Shown here piece after piece: positions 37,855 through 47,069 of a stretch of 64,000 nucleotides of DNA. The DNA lies in assembly GCA_963707445.1 (NCBI GenBank), contig CAVPPW010000003.1, forward strand, positions 58,052-122,051, in the 5' to 3' direction. The notes under the pieces are model-generated. The model saw only the letters and a list, made by a program, of their open reading frames with translations. It was not told the origin of the DNA and searched no databases. The translations under genes were made by a program, and so were the position numbers. The DNA comes from JALORV01 sp963707445 (GTDB lineage: Bacteria; Pseudomonadota; Gammaproteobacteria; Burkholderiales; Burkholderiaceae_F). Numbering within the stretch: the stretch's first letter is position 1; each line of letters opens with the position of its first letter.

Positions 37855-38664
37855 CTACTCGCCCGCGTTCGGAAAGAAGAGCTGCTCTCCGCCGATCTTG
37901 TAGGCGGCGATCGCCGCCTGCCCCGCGGGCGAGATGATCCAGTCGGCAAACTGCTGCGCCTGCGCGGCCTTCACATGCGGATGCCGCGCGGGATTCACCA
38001 CGATCACGCCGTACTGGTTGAACAGGCGCTTGTCGCCTTCGACCAGCACCGCGAGGTCGCCGCGGTTCTTGAATGCAAGCCAGGTACCGCGATCGGCCAG
38101 CACGTAGGCTCCGGAGGCGGCGGCCATGTTCAGCGCCGGTCCCATGCCGCACGCCGCACTCCCGTAGCCGCCGCCCCGCTGGCTCGCCAGTCCCGCGGTG
38201 GTCCAGTACCGGATCTCGGCACTGTGCGTGCCGCTCTTGTCGCCGCGCGAAATGAAGGCGGCATTGCTGGCGCTGATCTTCCGGAGCGCGGCGACGATGT
38301 CCGACCCGCGTGCCGCGGCCGGATCGGTCTTCGGCCCGATCAGCACGAAGTCGTTGTACATGACCGCATGGCGCCGAAGCCCGAAGCCCTCGGCGACGAA
38401 CTTCTCCTCGGCCGCCTGATCGTGGACGAGGAGCGCATCGGCGTCGCCGCGGCGCGCGATGTCCAGTGCCTGCCCGGTGCCGACCGCCACCACCTTCACG
38501 TCCAGACCGCTGGCCTGCTTGAACAGCGGCAGCAGATGCGCGAACAGCCCCGACTGCTCGGTGGACGTGGTCGATGCCAGCGTGATGCTCTCCGCGCCGG
38601 CCGCGCCGCTCGCGATGCACAGGATCGCGGCGAGGAAGAACTTCGCCTGGCTCATAGACGCCAT
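37855..38664 (-). CDS. tupA: TupA: tungstate ABC transporter substrate-binding protein
   Basis: Intact, about 269 residues. Signal peptide FFLAAILCIASGAAGAES, then LASTTSTEQSGLFAHLLPLF, the TupA ligand-loop motif with TTST, then VGTGQALDIARRGDADALLVH and FISRGDKSGTHSAEIRYW. These motifs separate TupA (tungstate, high affinity) from ModA (molybdate). The GGGGA ribosome-binding sequence supports ATG 38664; 38655 is an alternative. It overlaps the end of tupC by 13 bases. Confidence 0.92.
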   Translation of the reverse strand: MASMSQAKFFLAAILCIASGAAGAESITLASTTSTEQSGLFAHLLPLFKQASGLDVKVVAVGTGQALDIARRGDADALLVHDQAAEEKFVAEGFGLRRHAVMYNDFVLIGPKTDPAAARGSDIVAALRKISASNAAFISRGDKSGTHSAEIRYWTTAGLASQRGGGYGSAACGMGPALNMAAASGAYVLADRGTWLAFKNRGDLAVLVEGDKRLFNQYGVIVVNPARHPHVKAAQAQQFADWIISPAGQAAIAAYKIGGEQLFFPNAGE

Positions 38665-39344
38665 CTCAGGTCCCCCTCGCATGAAAGCGGCGACGCGCCG
38701 GCAGCAGCACCCCGCAGGAATTCCTGCACCGGAAGGTCGGCGTGTATGCGGCCGTCTTGCAGGCAGATCACGCGGCTCGCGAGCCGCTCGACCAGTTCGA
38801 GTGGGTGGCTGCTGAAGACGAGCGTCTGCAGGCTGCCCGGCTGCGAACTGGCCGAGGAGCGCTTCGACTTCACGCCGCGCATCCAGGTCCATGCTGGCGG
38901 TGGGTCGTCGAGCAGCATCACATCGGAGGCCATCACCCACGCGCGCGCCAGCGCCAGCCGCTGCTGCTGGCCGACGGACAGCGTGCGTGCGTTGCGCTGG
39001 GCGAGCGCGGCCAGGCCGACGCGCGCCAACGCCTCGTTCGCATGCTTGCAGGCGTCGCGCCAGCGCGCGCCGCGCAGCCAGAGGCCCAGTGCGACGTTGC
39101 GCTGCGCGGTCGTGCGCAGCATGTAGGGACGCTGGAACAACAGCGTCTGACGCGTCGTCGCGGGTCGCTGCACTGTCCCCGCGCTGGGCTCGATCAGGCC
39201 ATTCAGCACGCGCAGCAGCGTGGTCTTGCCGCTGCCATTGGGGCCGACCAGCGCGACGCGTTCGCCGGCACGGATCGACAAGCTCACCGACTGCAGCGCC
39301 CACGTCGAGCCGTAGCGCACGCCGACCCGATCGAGCTTGAACAT
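38652..39344 (-). CDS. tupC: TupC: tungstate ABC transporter ATP-binding protein, two compensating frameshifts
   Basis: Walker A is GPNGSGKTT, the signature is LSVGQQQRLALARAW, and Walker B is VMLLDDP. Between about 38890 and 38815 the correct text (TASMDLDARREVEALLGQF) is in another frame and then returns, so two opposite single-base errors cancel and leave an open frame with a scrambled D-loop (PPAWTWMRGV). FSSHPLELVERLASRVICLQ is the H-loop region. Length 230 is normal for TupC. It powers tungstate import with TupB and TupA. Confidence 0.88.
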   Translation of the reverse strand: MFKLDRVGVRYGSTWALQSVSLSIRAGERVALVGPNGSGKTTLLRVLNGLIEPSAGTVQRPATTRQTLLFQRPYMLRTTAQRNVALGLWLRGARWRDACKHANEALARVGLAALAQRNARTLSVGQQQRLALARAWVMASDVMLLDDPPPAWTWMRGVKSKRSSASSQPGSLQTLVFSSHPLELVERLASRVICLQDGRIHADLPVQEFLRGAAAGASPLSCEGDLRWRL

Positions 39345-39408
39345 CGTGCGTCCGGCAACGCGCGCACGCTGGGCGTTCAGCGATGTGATTAGCGGCTCAT
39401 CAACAGTT

Positions 39409-40149
39409 TCATGCGACTCCGATCCGCGCGACCTGCGTGACCGCTCCGTCGACGCCCTCGCGCCAGCTGCGCAACGCGGAGATCAGCGCGTTCAATGCCA
39501 GCACCAGCACCAACAGCACGATGCCTAGTGCGATCGCGAGCGGCAGGTCGTCCTTGCTGGTTTCCAGCGCGATCGCAGTGGTCATCACCCGGGTGAAGCC
39601 TTCGATGTTGCCGCCGACGATCATCACCGCGCCGACTTCGGAAATCGCGCGCCCGAAGGCGGCGATCAGTACCGTCAGCAGCGCGTAGCGTTCGTCCCAG
39701 GCCAGCAGGAGGCTGCGCATCAGAGGAGCGGCGCCAAGCGACGTCAGCTGCTCTCCGTGCGCATGGTCGGCGTCCTCGATCGCCTGGCACGTCAGCGCCG
39801 TGACGATCGGCGCCACCAGGATCGTCTGCGCCACGACCATCGCCTGGAAGGAATACAGCCAGCCCAGAAAGCCCAGCGGACCGGAGCGCGACAGCAGCAG
39901 GTAGACAAGCAGGCCGACGACGACCGAGGGCAGCGCGAGCAGCGTGTTGAGCACTGCGAGAACGGCGCCGCGTCCGGCGAAGCGGGAGACGCCGAGCCAG
40001 GCCCCGGCAAGCACGCCGAAGCCGAAAGCGATCAGACAAGCGCTTGTGCTGACTGCCAGCGAACGCCCGACCACCGACAGCAAGGCCGGGTCGAGCGAGG
40101 CAAGCAGGTGCAGCGCTGCGGCGGTCGCCTGGGAGATCGTGTCCATCAA
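39409..40149 (-). CDS. tupB: TupB: tungstate ABC transporter permease
   Basis: Intact, 246 residues with six or so membrane helices. The EAA-type cytoplasmic loop is HGEQLTSLGAAPLMRSLLLA followed by AFGRAISEVGAVMIVGGN, the conserved TupB/ModB contact with the ATPase. SRFAGRGAVLAVLNTLLALP is also typical. It is the first gene of the leftward tup array; the next ATG (40146) is an alternative start. Confidence 0.92.
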   Translation of the reverse strand: MMDTISQATAAALHLLASLDPALLSVVGRSLAVSTSACLIAFGFGVLAGAWLGVSRFAGRGAVLAVLNTLLALPSVVVGLLVYLLLSRSGPLGFLGWLYSFQAMVVAQTILVAPIVTALTCQAIEDADHAHGEQLTSLGAAPLMRSLLLAWDERYALLTVLIAAFGRAISEVGAVMIVGGNIEGFTRVMTTAIALETSKDDLPLAIALGIVLLVLVLALNALISALRSWREGVDGAVTQVARIGVA

Positions 40150-40206
40150 ACGACGGATCGTAGGCAGGCGTGCGGGTGTTCAGGCCGCACTGGCCGGACC
40201 TCCTTA

Positions 40207-40258
40207 GGCAAACTGCTGCATATGTGGCGTCGGCGAACTGCGAGCTTTGCGGCAAACT
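40207..40258. promoter_or_regulatory. Direct repeats GGCAAACT in the tup divergent promoter region
   Basis: GGCAAACT occurs at 40207-40214 and again at 40251-40258, exactly 44 bases (about four helical turns) apart. They lie in the 112-base space between tupB (leftward) and the ModE-like regulator (rightward). A related GAACTGCGAG lies between. The spacing suits two bound regulator dimers on one DNA face. The nearby regulator is the obvious candidate, unproven. Confidence 0.4.
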
Positions 40259-40261
40259 CGC

Positions 40262-41389
40262 ATGGTGCACAAGGTCGAACTGTCGTATGTGCTGGCGAGC
40301 GGGCGCGCGCCGGAGGCGCTGATCCGCAATCCGTTGATGGATCTGCTGGCCGCAGTGCGCGCCGAGGGATCGATCTCGGGCGCCGCGCGTGCGCTTGGCC
40401 ATTCGTACCGGCACGTCTGGGGCGAACTCAAGCGATGGGAACAGGAACTCGGACAACGCCTGATCGTCTGGGACCGTGGTCAGCCGGCGCGGCTGACCGA
40501 GTTCGCCGACAAGCTGCTGTGGGCCGAGCGGCAGGTGCAGGCGCGCCTGGCACCGCAGATCGCCGCGCTGCACTTCGATCTCGAGCGAGCCTTCGCGATG
40601 GCCTTCGACACTTCCGCCAGCGTGCTCGTGCTGCGCGCCAGCCATGACAGCGCCCTGGCGCTGCTGGGCGAACACTGCATGCCGGCCCGCTTGCACCTCG
40701 ACATTCGCTTTACCGGCAGTGCAGACGCGCTGCATGAACTGAACGCCGGACGCTGCGCGATCGCCGGCTTTCACCTGCCGCCCCGCACGACGACGGACAG
40801 CCTGATCGCCCGGACCTACAAGCCTCTGCTGCATCCCGAACGCCACCAGTTGATCGGATTCGCGCGACGCGTCCAGGGCCTGGCGGTGGCGCGCGGCAAT
40901 CCCCTCGATCTGCACTCGATCGCCGATGTGGCCGCACGCGGCGCGCGCTTCGTCAATCGGCCAACCGGGACCGGCACGCGGCTGCTGCTCGATGCACTGT
41001 GCGAGCAGCACGGCGTGGCTCGATCCACACTGGTCGGCTATGACAACGAGGAGCCTTCGCACGCCGCGGTCGCCCAGGCCGTGGCCGCAGGCCAGGCGGA
41101 CACCGGCCTGTGCATCGAGGCGGCGGCGCGCTCGCGCGACCTCGACTTCGTGCCGCTGCTGTGGGAAGACTATTTTCTGGTGTGCGACAAGGCGACGTTG
41201 GCGCAGCCGGCGGTCCGCGCTTTGCAGGCGGTGCTGCGCAGCGAGTCCTGGTTGCGGCGGCTCTCGACGCTGGCCGGCTACGCGCCGGCGCGCAGCGGCG
41301 AGGCGCTGTCGTTGCGCGACGTATTGCCGTGGTGGGGCGAGCGCGCCGCCGTAAGCTCTAAACGAGACGTTCGAAAGGCAGGACGTTGA
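40262..41389 (+). CDS. ModE-like transcriptional regulator with PBP-like sensor domain
   Basis: Intact, 375 residues. The N-terminal winged helix is of the ModE/LysR type (LLAAVRAEGSISGAARALGH, SYRHVWGELKRWEQ, RLTEFADKLLWAE). The C-terminal 260 residues are a PBP-like domain (DSALALLGEHCMPARLHLDI, NRPTGTGTRLLLDALCEQ, GQADTGLCIEAAARS) homologous to the tail of the fused MoeA gene. It probably senses tungstate/molybdate or the cofactor and controls the divergent tup operon. ATG 40262 is preferred to TTG 40247. Confidence 0.85.
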   Translation: MVHKVELSYVLASGRAPEALIRNPLMDLLAAVRAEGSISGAARALGHSYRHVWGELKRWEQELGQRLIVWDRGQPARLTEFADKLLWAERQVQARLAPQIAALHFDLERAFAMAFDTSASVLVLRASHDSALALLGEHCMPARLHLDIRFTGSADALHELNAGRCAIAGFHLPPRTTTDSLIARTYKPLLHPERHQLIGFARRVQGLAVARGNPLDLHSIADVAARGARFVNRPTGTGTRLLLDALCEQHGVARSTLVGYDNEEPSHAAVAQAVAAGQADTGLCIEAAARSRDLDFVPLLWEDYFLVCDKATLAQPAVRALQAVLRSESWLRRLSTLAGYAPARSGEALSLRDVLPWWGERAAVSSKRDVRKAGR

Positions 41390-41479
41390 CCGCTCGTCCG
41401 CAGCTTTGTCTCCGCGCGCGAGCACGATCAGGCAATGCGCGTCCGACATCGAACGCGCGGATCGCGCGCGCCAACGAAT

Positions 41480-42061
41480 TCAGCGGCGGTCGTGCTGTGC
41501 CAGTTCGGCGCGCGTGTTGATATTGGCGAAGGCGTCGGCTTCGTCGTCGAAGGCGACCTCGACCACACTGAGGCTGGCGTACCAGAGATCGATCTTGCGC
41601 TCGCCGCGCGCCAGGAAGTCGGCCAGGTGAGAGCGCACGCGGGTGCAGACCAGCGCGAACACCGGATGCGGCTGACTGCCGGTACGCGCGACGGCGACGT
41701 CGGCGTCGATCGCGCTGCGCGCCGTCGCCAGCCGCGTGACGAGGTCGTGCGGCAGGAAGGGCGAATCGCAAGGCACGGTGACGATCAACGGTGCGTCGGT
41801 CGCGTGCAGGCCCGCATCCAGTCCCGCCAGAGGCCCGGCAAAGCCGCCAACCCGGTCGGGCACGACGGGACAACCGAACTCTGCATAGCGCTCGAGGTTC
41901 TGGTTGGCATTGATCAGCACGCTGCCGACCTGCGGACGCAGGCGGTCGATCACATGCTGCATCAAGGGCCGACCCTGCAATGGCTGCAGGCCCTTGTCCA
42001 CGCCCCCCATGCGGCGTCCCTGTCCGCCGGCGAGCACCAGCCCGCAGATCTCGGCGTTCAC
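41480..42061 (-). CDS. mobA: MobA: molybdenum cofactor guanylyltransferase
   Basis: Intact, 193 residues from the GTG at 42061. The nucleotide motif is LAGGQGRRMGGVDKGL at residues 10-25, followed by INANQNLERYAEFGCPVVPD, GPLAGLDAGLH and VPCDSPFLPHDLV. It transfers GMP to Mo-(or W-)molybdopterin to make the bis-MGD form that DMSO-reductase-family enzymes such as FdhA need. It overlaps the fdhD stop by four bases, so both are on one leftward transcript. Confidence 0.92.
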   Translation of the reverse strand: MNAEICGLVLAGGQGRRMGGVDKGLQPLQGRPLMQHVIDRLRPQVGSVLINANQNLERYAEFGCPVVPDRVGGFAGPLAGLDAGLHATDAPLIVTVPCDSPFLPHDLVTRLATARSAIDADVAVARTGSQPHPVFALVCTRVRSHLADFLARGERKIDLWYASLSVVEVAFDDEADAFANINTRAELAQHDRR

Positions 42062-42930
42062 GATGCGCTCGCGGCCTCGAAGCGGTGCTGCCCGGTGAAG
42101 AGCAGAAAGTGCTTGCCGGACGCGCGGCCGATCATCGTCAGGCCGACCCGGCTCGCGATGCGCCATCCCATTTCGGTCAAGCCCGAGCGTGACACCAGGA
42201 AGGGAATGCCCATCTGCGCGGCCTTGATCACCATCTCGGACGTCAGACGGCCCGTGGTGTAGAAGATCTTGTCCGAGCCGTCGATGTCGTCGAGCCACAT
42301 GCGCCCGGCGATGGCATCGACTGCGTTATGCCGCCCGACGTCCTCGACGAAGACCAGGATCCGGCTGTCGGCGCCCTCGTTCGACGCGAGCGCGCAGCCG
42401 TGCACGGCGCCCGCGGCGTTGTAGACCGTTTCCTGCTGGCGCACGGCCTCGAGCACGGCGAACAGCGACGCTTCGGGCAGGCGCACGTCGTCGCGCAGGC
42501 GGATCGAATCGACTTCTTCCATCAGGTCGCCGAACATGGTGCCTTGTCCGCAGCCGGTGGTCACCGTCCGCTTGGCGAGCTTCTTCGCCAGGGACTTGAC
42601 GCCTCGTCGCGTGGTGACCGCCACGGCGTCGGTTTCCCAGTCGACCTGCACCGCAGCGAGTTCGTCCAGCGACGACACCAGGCGCTGGTTGCGCAGATAG
42701 CCGATGGCGAGCGCCTCGGGTGCCTGGCCCAGGGTCATCAGCGTGACGACTTCGCACTTGTCGACGTACAGTGTCAGCGGATGCTCGCCGGCGATCGGCG
42801 TCGGCACGAGGACGCCGCGGTGGTCGACTGCATCGACAGGAAAGATCAGCGGTCGGGACGCGTTGGTCAGCAGCGGTCGCATCGTCGGTCGGGTCTTGGA
42901 CTTGTGCCGCGTTGCGAGCTTGTCGTCCAT
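42058..42930 (-). CDS. fdhD: FdhD: formate dehydrogenase accessory sulfurtransferase
   Basis: Intact, 290 residues from ATG 42930; a longer in-frame start at 43131 would run into the divergent gene. EHPLTLYVDKCEVVTLMTLG, TTGCGQGT with Cys127 as the catalytic loop cysteine, GAVHGCALAS, VEDVGRHNAVDAIAG and TTGRLTSEMVIKAAQMGIPF are all FdhD signatures. FdhD passes sulfur from a cysteine desulfurase to the Mo/W-bisMGD of FdhA. The second cysteine of the E. coli CGVC loop is absent, which is common. Confidence 0.93.
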   Translation of the reverse strand: MDDKLATRHKSKTRPTMRPLLTNASRPLIFPVDAVDHRGVLVPTPIAGEHPLTLYVDKCEVVTLMTLGQAPEALAIGYLRNQRLVSSLDELAAVQVDWETDAVAVTTRRGVKSLAKKLAKRTVTTGCGQGTMFGDLMEEVDSIRLRDDVRLPEASLFAVLEAVRQQETVYNAAGAVHGCALASNEGADSRILVFVEDVGRHNAVDAIAGRMWLDDIDGSDKIFYTTGRLTSEMVIKAAQMGIPFLVSRSGLTEMGWRIASRVGLTMIGRASGKHFLLFTGQHRFEAASAS

Positions 42931-43033
42931 CTGCGCGGCCTGCAAAAAGACCCTTAGCCTGTATTCTGTTTTGCTCTCTTCAATCCTGAGCAGTATTACT
43001 CTTTGCAGAGTGAAGGAAGATAACATCAACGCC
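42931..43033. promoter_or_regulatory. AT-richer divergent promoter region of fdhD and the fdh operon
   Basis: About 100 bases between fdhD (leftward) and DUF3305 (rightward), visibly less GC-rich than its surroundings (TGTATTCTGTTTTGCTC). It contains a hairpin ACTCT-TTGC-AGAGT at 42998-43011 followed by GAAGGAAG. Both operons must start here, so a shared operator is likely. Confidence 0.5.
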
Positions 43034-43513
43034 GTGCGAAACGCATTGCGAAGGCCGGCCGCGGTCGTGACGGCCAAGCGCATCGTCGACAACCCGTGGA
43101 CATCCGAAATCTGGGTGCCCGTCGCGGTCATCGAGCGCGACGGCGCGCGCGATCAAGCGCCGATCCTGCTCGAACGCAATGCAGCGGGCGAGCAGTGGCT
43201 GCATCTCGGCTTTGAGGTCGAACTGAATCGCACCGAAGCCGAGGGCTACTATCTGAACCTGACGACCGATCAGCCAGTCGCCTTCGTGGAATGGGAACTC
43301 ACTGAGAGGGGCGCGGATCCAAGGTGGGTCACGCTCAGTTATCACGAGGCGGCCCGGCGCTTGGACGGCGGTGCCCAGGTCGAAGCCGTGCCGATGCCCA
43401 GCGAGTGGCTGCCGTGGGTTGCGGCTTTCACGCAGCAGCATCTTCAAGTGCCGGAGAAGAAGCGCCGCCCGGCGCCGGCATCGTTTCTCGGCGCCAAGCG
43501 CGACAATGGATGA
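43034..43513 (+). CDS. DUF3305-domain protein of the formate dehydrogenase cluster
   Basis: Intact; about 159 residues from GTG 43034 (GTG 43010 is an alternative that would leave no space for a ribosome-binding site). The domain is visible as NPWTSEIWVPVAVIERDG, LHLGFEVELNRTEAEGYYLN, QPVAFVEWE and PSEWLPWVAAFTQQH. DUF3305 genes occur with periplasmic formate dehydrogenases in Betaproteobacteria; their role is unknown, presumably assembly. It opens the rightward fdh operon. Confidence 0.85.
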   Translation: MRNALRRPAAVVTAKRIVDNPWTSEIWVPVAVIERDGARDQAPILLERNAAGEQWLHLGFEVELNRTEAEGYYLNLTTDQPVAFVEWELTERGADPRWVTLSYHEAARRLDGGAQVEAVPMPSEWLPWVAAFTQQHLQVPEKKRRPAPASFLGAKRDNG

Positions 43514-43578
43514 ATCCGCGGCCTGTACCGCGTGCTCATCACGGTGTGCGCAACGCGCACGCGACGACGGGTATCTGA

Positions 43579-44290
43579 ATGAGCGCTGAACCGGAATCGT
43601 TCCTCACCCGTTGGTCGCGGCGTAAGCGCGCAGCGGAGCGAGAGGCAGAGCGGCCCGCTGCTGACATTGCCGCGCCGCAGGTGCCGCCCTGCACCGGCGG
43701 CGAAGCCTGGGGGCGAGGGAGTTGCGGCGAACGGGCCGGTCTCCGCGTCTGCGTCGGCGCGCGAACCGGCCCCGACGACCGAGGTGCCGTTGCCGCCGAT
43801 CGAATCGCTCGATGGCTTGCGTTCGGATTACCAGGCGTTCTTCCAGCAGCCCGTCGCTGATGAGCTGCGCCATGCAGCGCTGAAGAAACTCTTCGCCGAT
43901 CCGCACTTCAACCAGATGGACATGCTGGATGTGTACGTCGACGACTACACGCAGTTCGAGCCGCTGCCGGCCGCGCTGCGAATGCGCCTGCCGAGCGCGC
44001 GCGATTTCCTGTCCGACTCCGAACGCGCTGCGCTGGAAGCGGCCGAAGCGCCGATCGGCGCGGCGGGCGATGCTCCGGGATCGTCGGTGGATGCCGAGTC
44101 CTGGCGCCAGCGCTGAAGAGTCCGGCCTCGCCACCGATGACGCGAGCGTCGATGCGACTTCCGGGCTGCCGCGGCAGGGAGCACAGCGCCGGCAGCGTCA
44201 GCGGATGATCCGGCGAGACCGTTGGACGTGTCGTCTTCGCCTGCCACCCAGTCGGGCAAGTCAACTGCATCCGACCCATCTTCTTCCTGA
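43579..44290 (+). CDS. DUF3306-domain protein, frameshifted
   Basis: Starts SAEPESFLTRWSRRKRAAER, the usual DUF3306 opening. A switch near 43710 joins PLPPIESLDGLRSDYQAFFQ, ELRHAALKKLFADPHFN and MLDVYVDDYTQFEPLP. The domain ends RDFLSDSERAALEA. One frame stops at 44116, but further switches give a Ser/Ala/Asp-rich tail (SADDPARPLDVSSSPATQS) ending TGA 44290 just before the next ATG, so the longer form is probable. Always paired with DUF3305 beside fdh genes; role unknown. Confidence 0.75.
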
Positions 44291-44296
44291 GCCCGC

Positions 44297-46376
44297 ATGG
44301 CCACACCAGGCAACACGCTGAAAGTCTGCAACTGCAATCGCACGATGACGCTGGACGGAGCGGCGCTCGGGCGCGCGCTCGGGCGCGAGGCGATTCCGAT
44401 CTACACCGAGTTGTGCCGTAAGGAAGTCGACGGCTTCACCTCGGCGCTGGGAGCCTCCACCTGCACGGTCGCGTGCACGCAGGAAGCCCCGCTGTTCACG
44501 GAACTGGCCGCCGGCGCTGGTGCTTCGACGGAGCTGAACTTCGTCAACATTCGCGAGGCGGCCGGATGGTCGGCCGAAGGTCCTTCTGCGACTGCGAAGA
44601 TCGCCGCCCTGCTGGCGCTGGCGGATCTGCCCGAGCCGCAGCCGGTCGCGGTTTCCTCTTACACGTCGAAGGGCGAGGTACTGATCATCGGCCCGGCCGA
44701 GGCGGCAATCGCCTGGGCCGAGCAACTCGCCGACAGCCTGTCGGTCAGCGTCCTGATCACGACGGCCCGAGGCGCGGAACTGCCGGCGACGCGTCGCTAC
44801 CCGGTGTGGTCTGGGACGCCGCGATCAGTGCAGGGGTATCTGGGCAAGTTCGAGGTCCAGTGGGAGCAGATCAACCCGATCGATCTGGAGGTCTGCACTC
44901 GCTGCAACGCCTGCATCAGGGCCTGTCCGGAGGATGCGATCGACCTCACCTACCAGGTCGACCTCACGCGCTGCAAGTCGCACCGCGCCTGCGTGAAGGC
45001 CTGCGGAGCGATCGGCGCGATCGACTTTGGCCGCGCCGAGTCGACGCGCACCGAGCAGTTCGATCTGGTGTTCGATCTGTCCGCGCAGCCGTTGCTGCGC
45101 ATGCCCGAAAAGCCGTTCGGCTACCTGGCGCCGGGCGCCGATCCGCTCGAGCAGTCGCAGGCGGCAATGCGGCTGGTGCAGATGGTGGGCGAGTTCGAGA
45201 AGCCGCGCTATGTGCAATACGAAGAGAAGATCTGCGCGCACAGTCGCAACACCAAGACCGGCTGCACGCGCTGTCTCGACGTCTGCGCGACCGAGGCCGT
45301 CGTCTCGCTCGGCGACAAGATCTGGGCGCATCCCTTCCTGTGCATGGGATGCGGTGACTGCGCAACCACGTGTCCGACCGGCGCGCTGCGCTTTGCCTAT
45401 CCCGGCGTGGCCGACATCGGTACGCGTCTGCGCAAGCTGCTGTCGGTGTATCGGGCGGCCGGCGGCAAGGATGCGGCGCTGCTGTTCCACAACGGCACGA
45501 GCGGTCGTGCGCTGATCTCGCGGCTGGCGCGGGTGGGCAAGGGGCTGCCGGCGCGCGTGGTGCCGATCGAGGTGCATAGCGTGGCGACGATCGGCATCGA
45601 CGTCGTGCTGGGCGCCATCGCCTATGGCGCGAGCCAGGTGTTCGCGCTGCTCGACGACGCCGGCGCCGACGAACACGGCGCCCTGCTGGATCAGCAGGCG
45701 CGTCTCGCCGATGCGATCCTCAACGGATTGGGCTACAGCGGCACGCACTGGCAGGCCGTGCGTGCCGAGGAACCCGCCGCGCTGCAGGCGGCGCTGTGGT
45801 CGTCGCAGCCGGCGGCGACCGTCGCCGAGCCCGCGACCTTTCACTTGTCCAACCGCAAGCGCGAGACGCTCGATTTCGCGATTGATCACCTGGTGCGACA
45901 GGCGTCGGCGCCGCCGGAGCAGATCGCGCTGCCTTCGGGTTCGCCGTTCGGCACGCTCGCGATCGATGCGTCTCGCTGCACCTTGTGCAAGGCCTGCATC
46001 GGCGCCTGCCCGAGTTCTGCGCTGCAGGATGCGGAGGACGCGCCGAAGCTGCGCTTCATCGAGCACAACTGCGTGCAGTGCGGCCTGTGCGAGATCGACA
46101 TGCCCCGAGCAGGCGATCAGCCTGGTGCCGCGCCTCCTGGTGACACCGGCGGCCCGTCAGCCGGTCACGCTGAACGAAGCCGAACCGTTCCATTGCGTGC
46201 GTTGCGGAACGCCGTTCGGCACGCGGCAGATGATCGACGTGATGACCGGCCGTCTGAGCACGCATTCGATGTTCTCCGGCACGGCGCTGCGGCGCATCCA
46301 GATGTGCGCCGACTGTCGCGTGATCGACATGATGCAGTCGCCCGACGAGATCTCGATCTTCGACGTCAAGCGATGA
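44297..46376 (+). CDS. Poly-ferredoxin (multi-4Fe-4S) protein of the fdh cluster, frameshifted
   Basis: About 690 residues. It opens LKVCNCNRTMTLDG and has cysteine motifs CTRCNACIRACPE, CKSHRACVKAC, CTRCLDVCATEA, CMGCGDCATTCPT, CTLCKACIGACPS and CVQCGLCE, i.e. several [4Fe-4S] clusters, with CVRC and CADC at the end. The switch near 46105 joins CPEQAISLVPRLLV. There is no signal peptide, so it is cytoplasmic. It may feed electrons to or take them from cofactor or enzyme maturation. The ATG follows the DUF3306 stop and its TGA overlaps the chaperone ATG. Confidence 0.85.
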
Positions 46377-46988
46377 GCACGGCCAGCGCGGCAACGGGCG
46401 TGATCCTGGCGCCCGAGGACGAAGGGCGCCTGCAGCTTTACGCGCTGCTGGCGCGCTTGTTCGCCGCGGGGCCGGACGAAGGACTGCTACGCGCGCTGGC
46501 GCAGTCGGCCGGGAGCGTCGAGGGCGATGGCGAGCTGGCGCAGGCCTTCAACGACCTGGCTCAGGCGGCGGCGCATACGTCGGCGCGGGACGCGACGCTG
46601 GAGTTCGACACGACCTTCATCGGAGTCGGCAAGGCGCCCGTCAGCACCTATCTGTCGCACTACCATCCGGGTCACGCGCAAGGAAGCCGTTCTGGTCGAG
46701 CTGCGCGACACGCTGGCTGAACTCGGACTGGCGCGTACTGCCGCTTCGGCCGAGCCGGAAGACAACCTCACCGCGGTGCTGGAGGTCATGCGTCACCTCG
46801 TGGCCGCCGGATCGGATGAGCAGTCGTTGCAGCGCCAGCGGGAGTTTTTTGCCCGCTACCTGCAGCCGGCTTACCGAGGATTTTGTGATGCGGCGCACAA
46901 GGCCGACCTCAGCGACTACTACAAGGCAGCAGTTCGACTGCTCGAGGTGTTTCTCGAGTCTGATCTGGCTCAATTCGAGATGGGCTAG
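46373..46988 (+). CDS. TorD-family molybdoenzyme chaperone, frameshifted
   Basis: All-helical protein: LQLYALLARLFAAGPDEGLL, LEFDTTFIGVGKAPVSTYLS and, after a switch near 46680, KEAVLVELRDTLAELGLAR, EDNLTAVLEVMRHLVA, FFARYLQPAYRGFCDAA. Length about 204. TorD-type chaperones hold the Tat-targeted, Mo/W-containing subunit until the cofactor is in, then release it for export. ATGA overlap with the gene before it. FdhA with its RRTFLK leader is the obvious client. Confidence 0.87.
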
Positions 46989-47069
46989 GTCCGCGCAGGG
47001 AGACGCGAGCATTGACTGATCGTTGACGTCTGGGGGATGATTGATAGCGGCGTATGAAGGAGCATTCAT

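Noticed and set aside
35688..37937. A 749-residue plus-strand ORF
   Set aside because: It is exactly antisense to the two moeA genes and has no family features; a by-product of GC-rich codon use.
39389..41449. A 686-residue minus-strand ORF
   Set aside because: Antisense to the ModE-like regulator and out of frame with tupB, with atypical composition.
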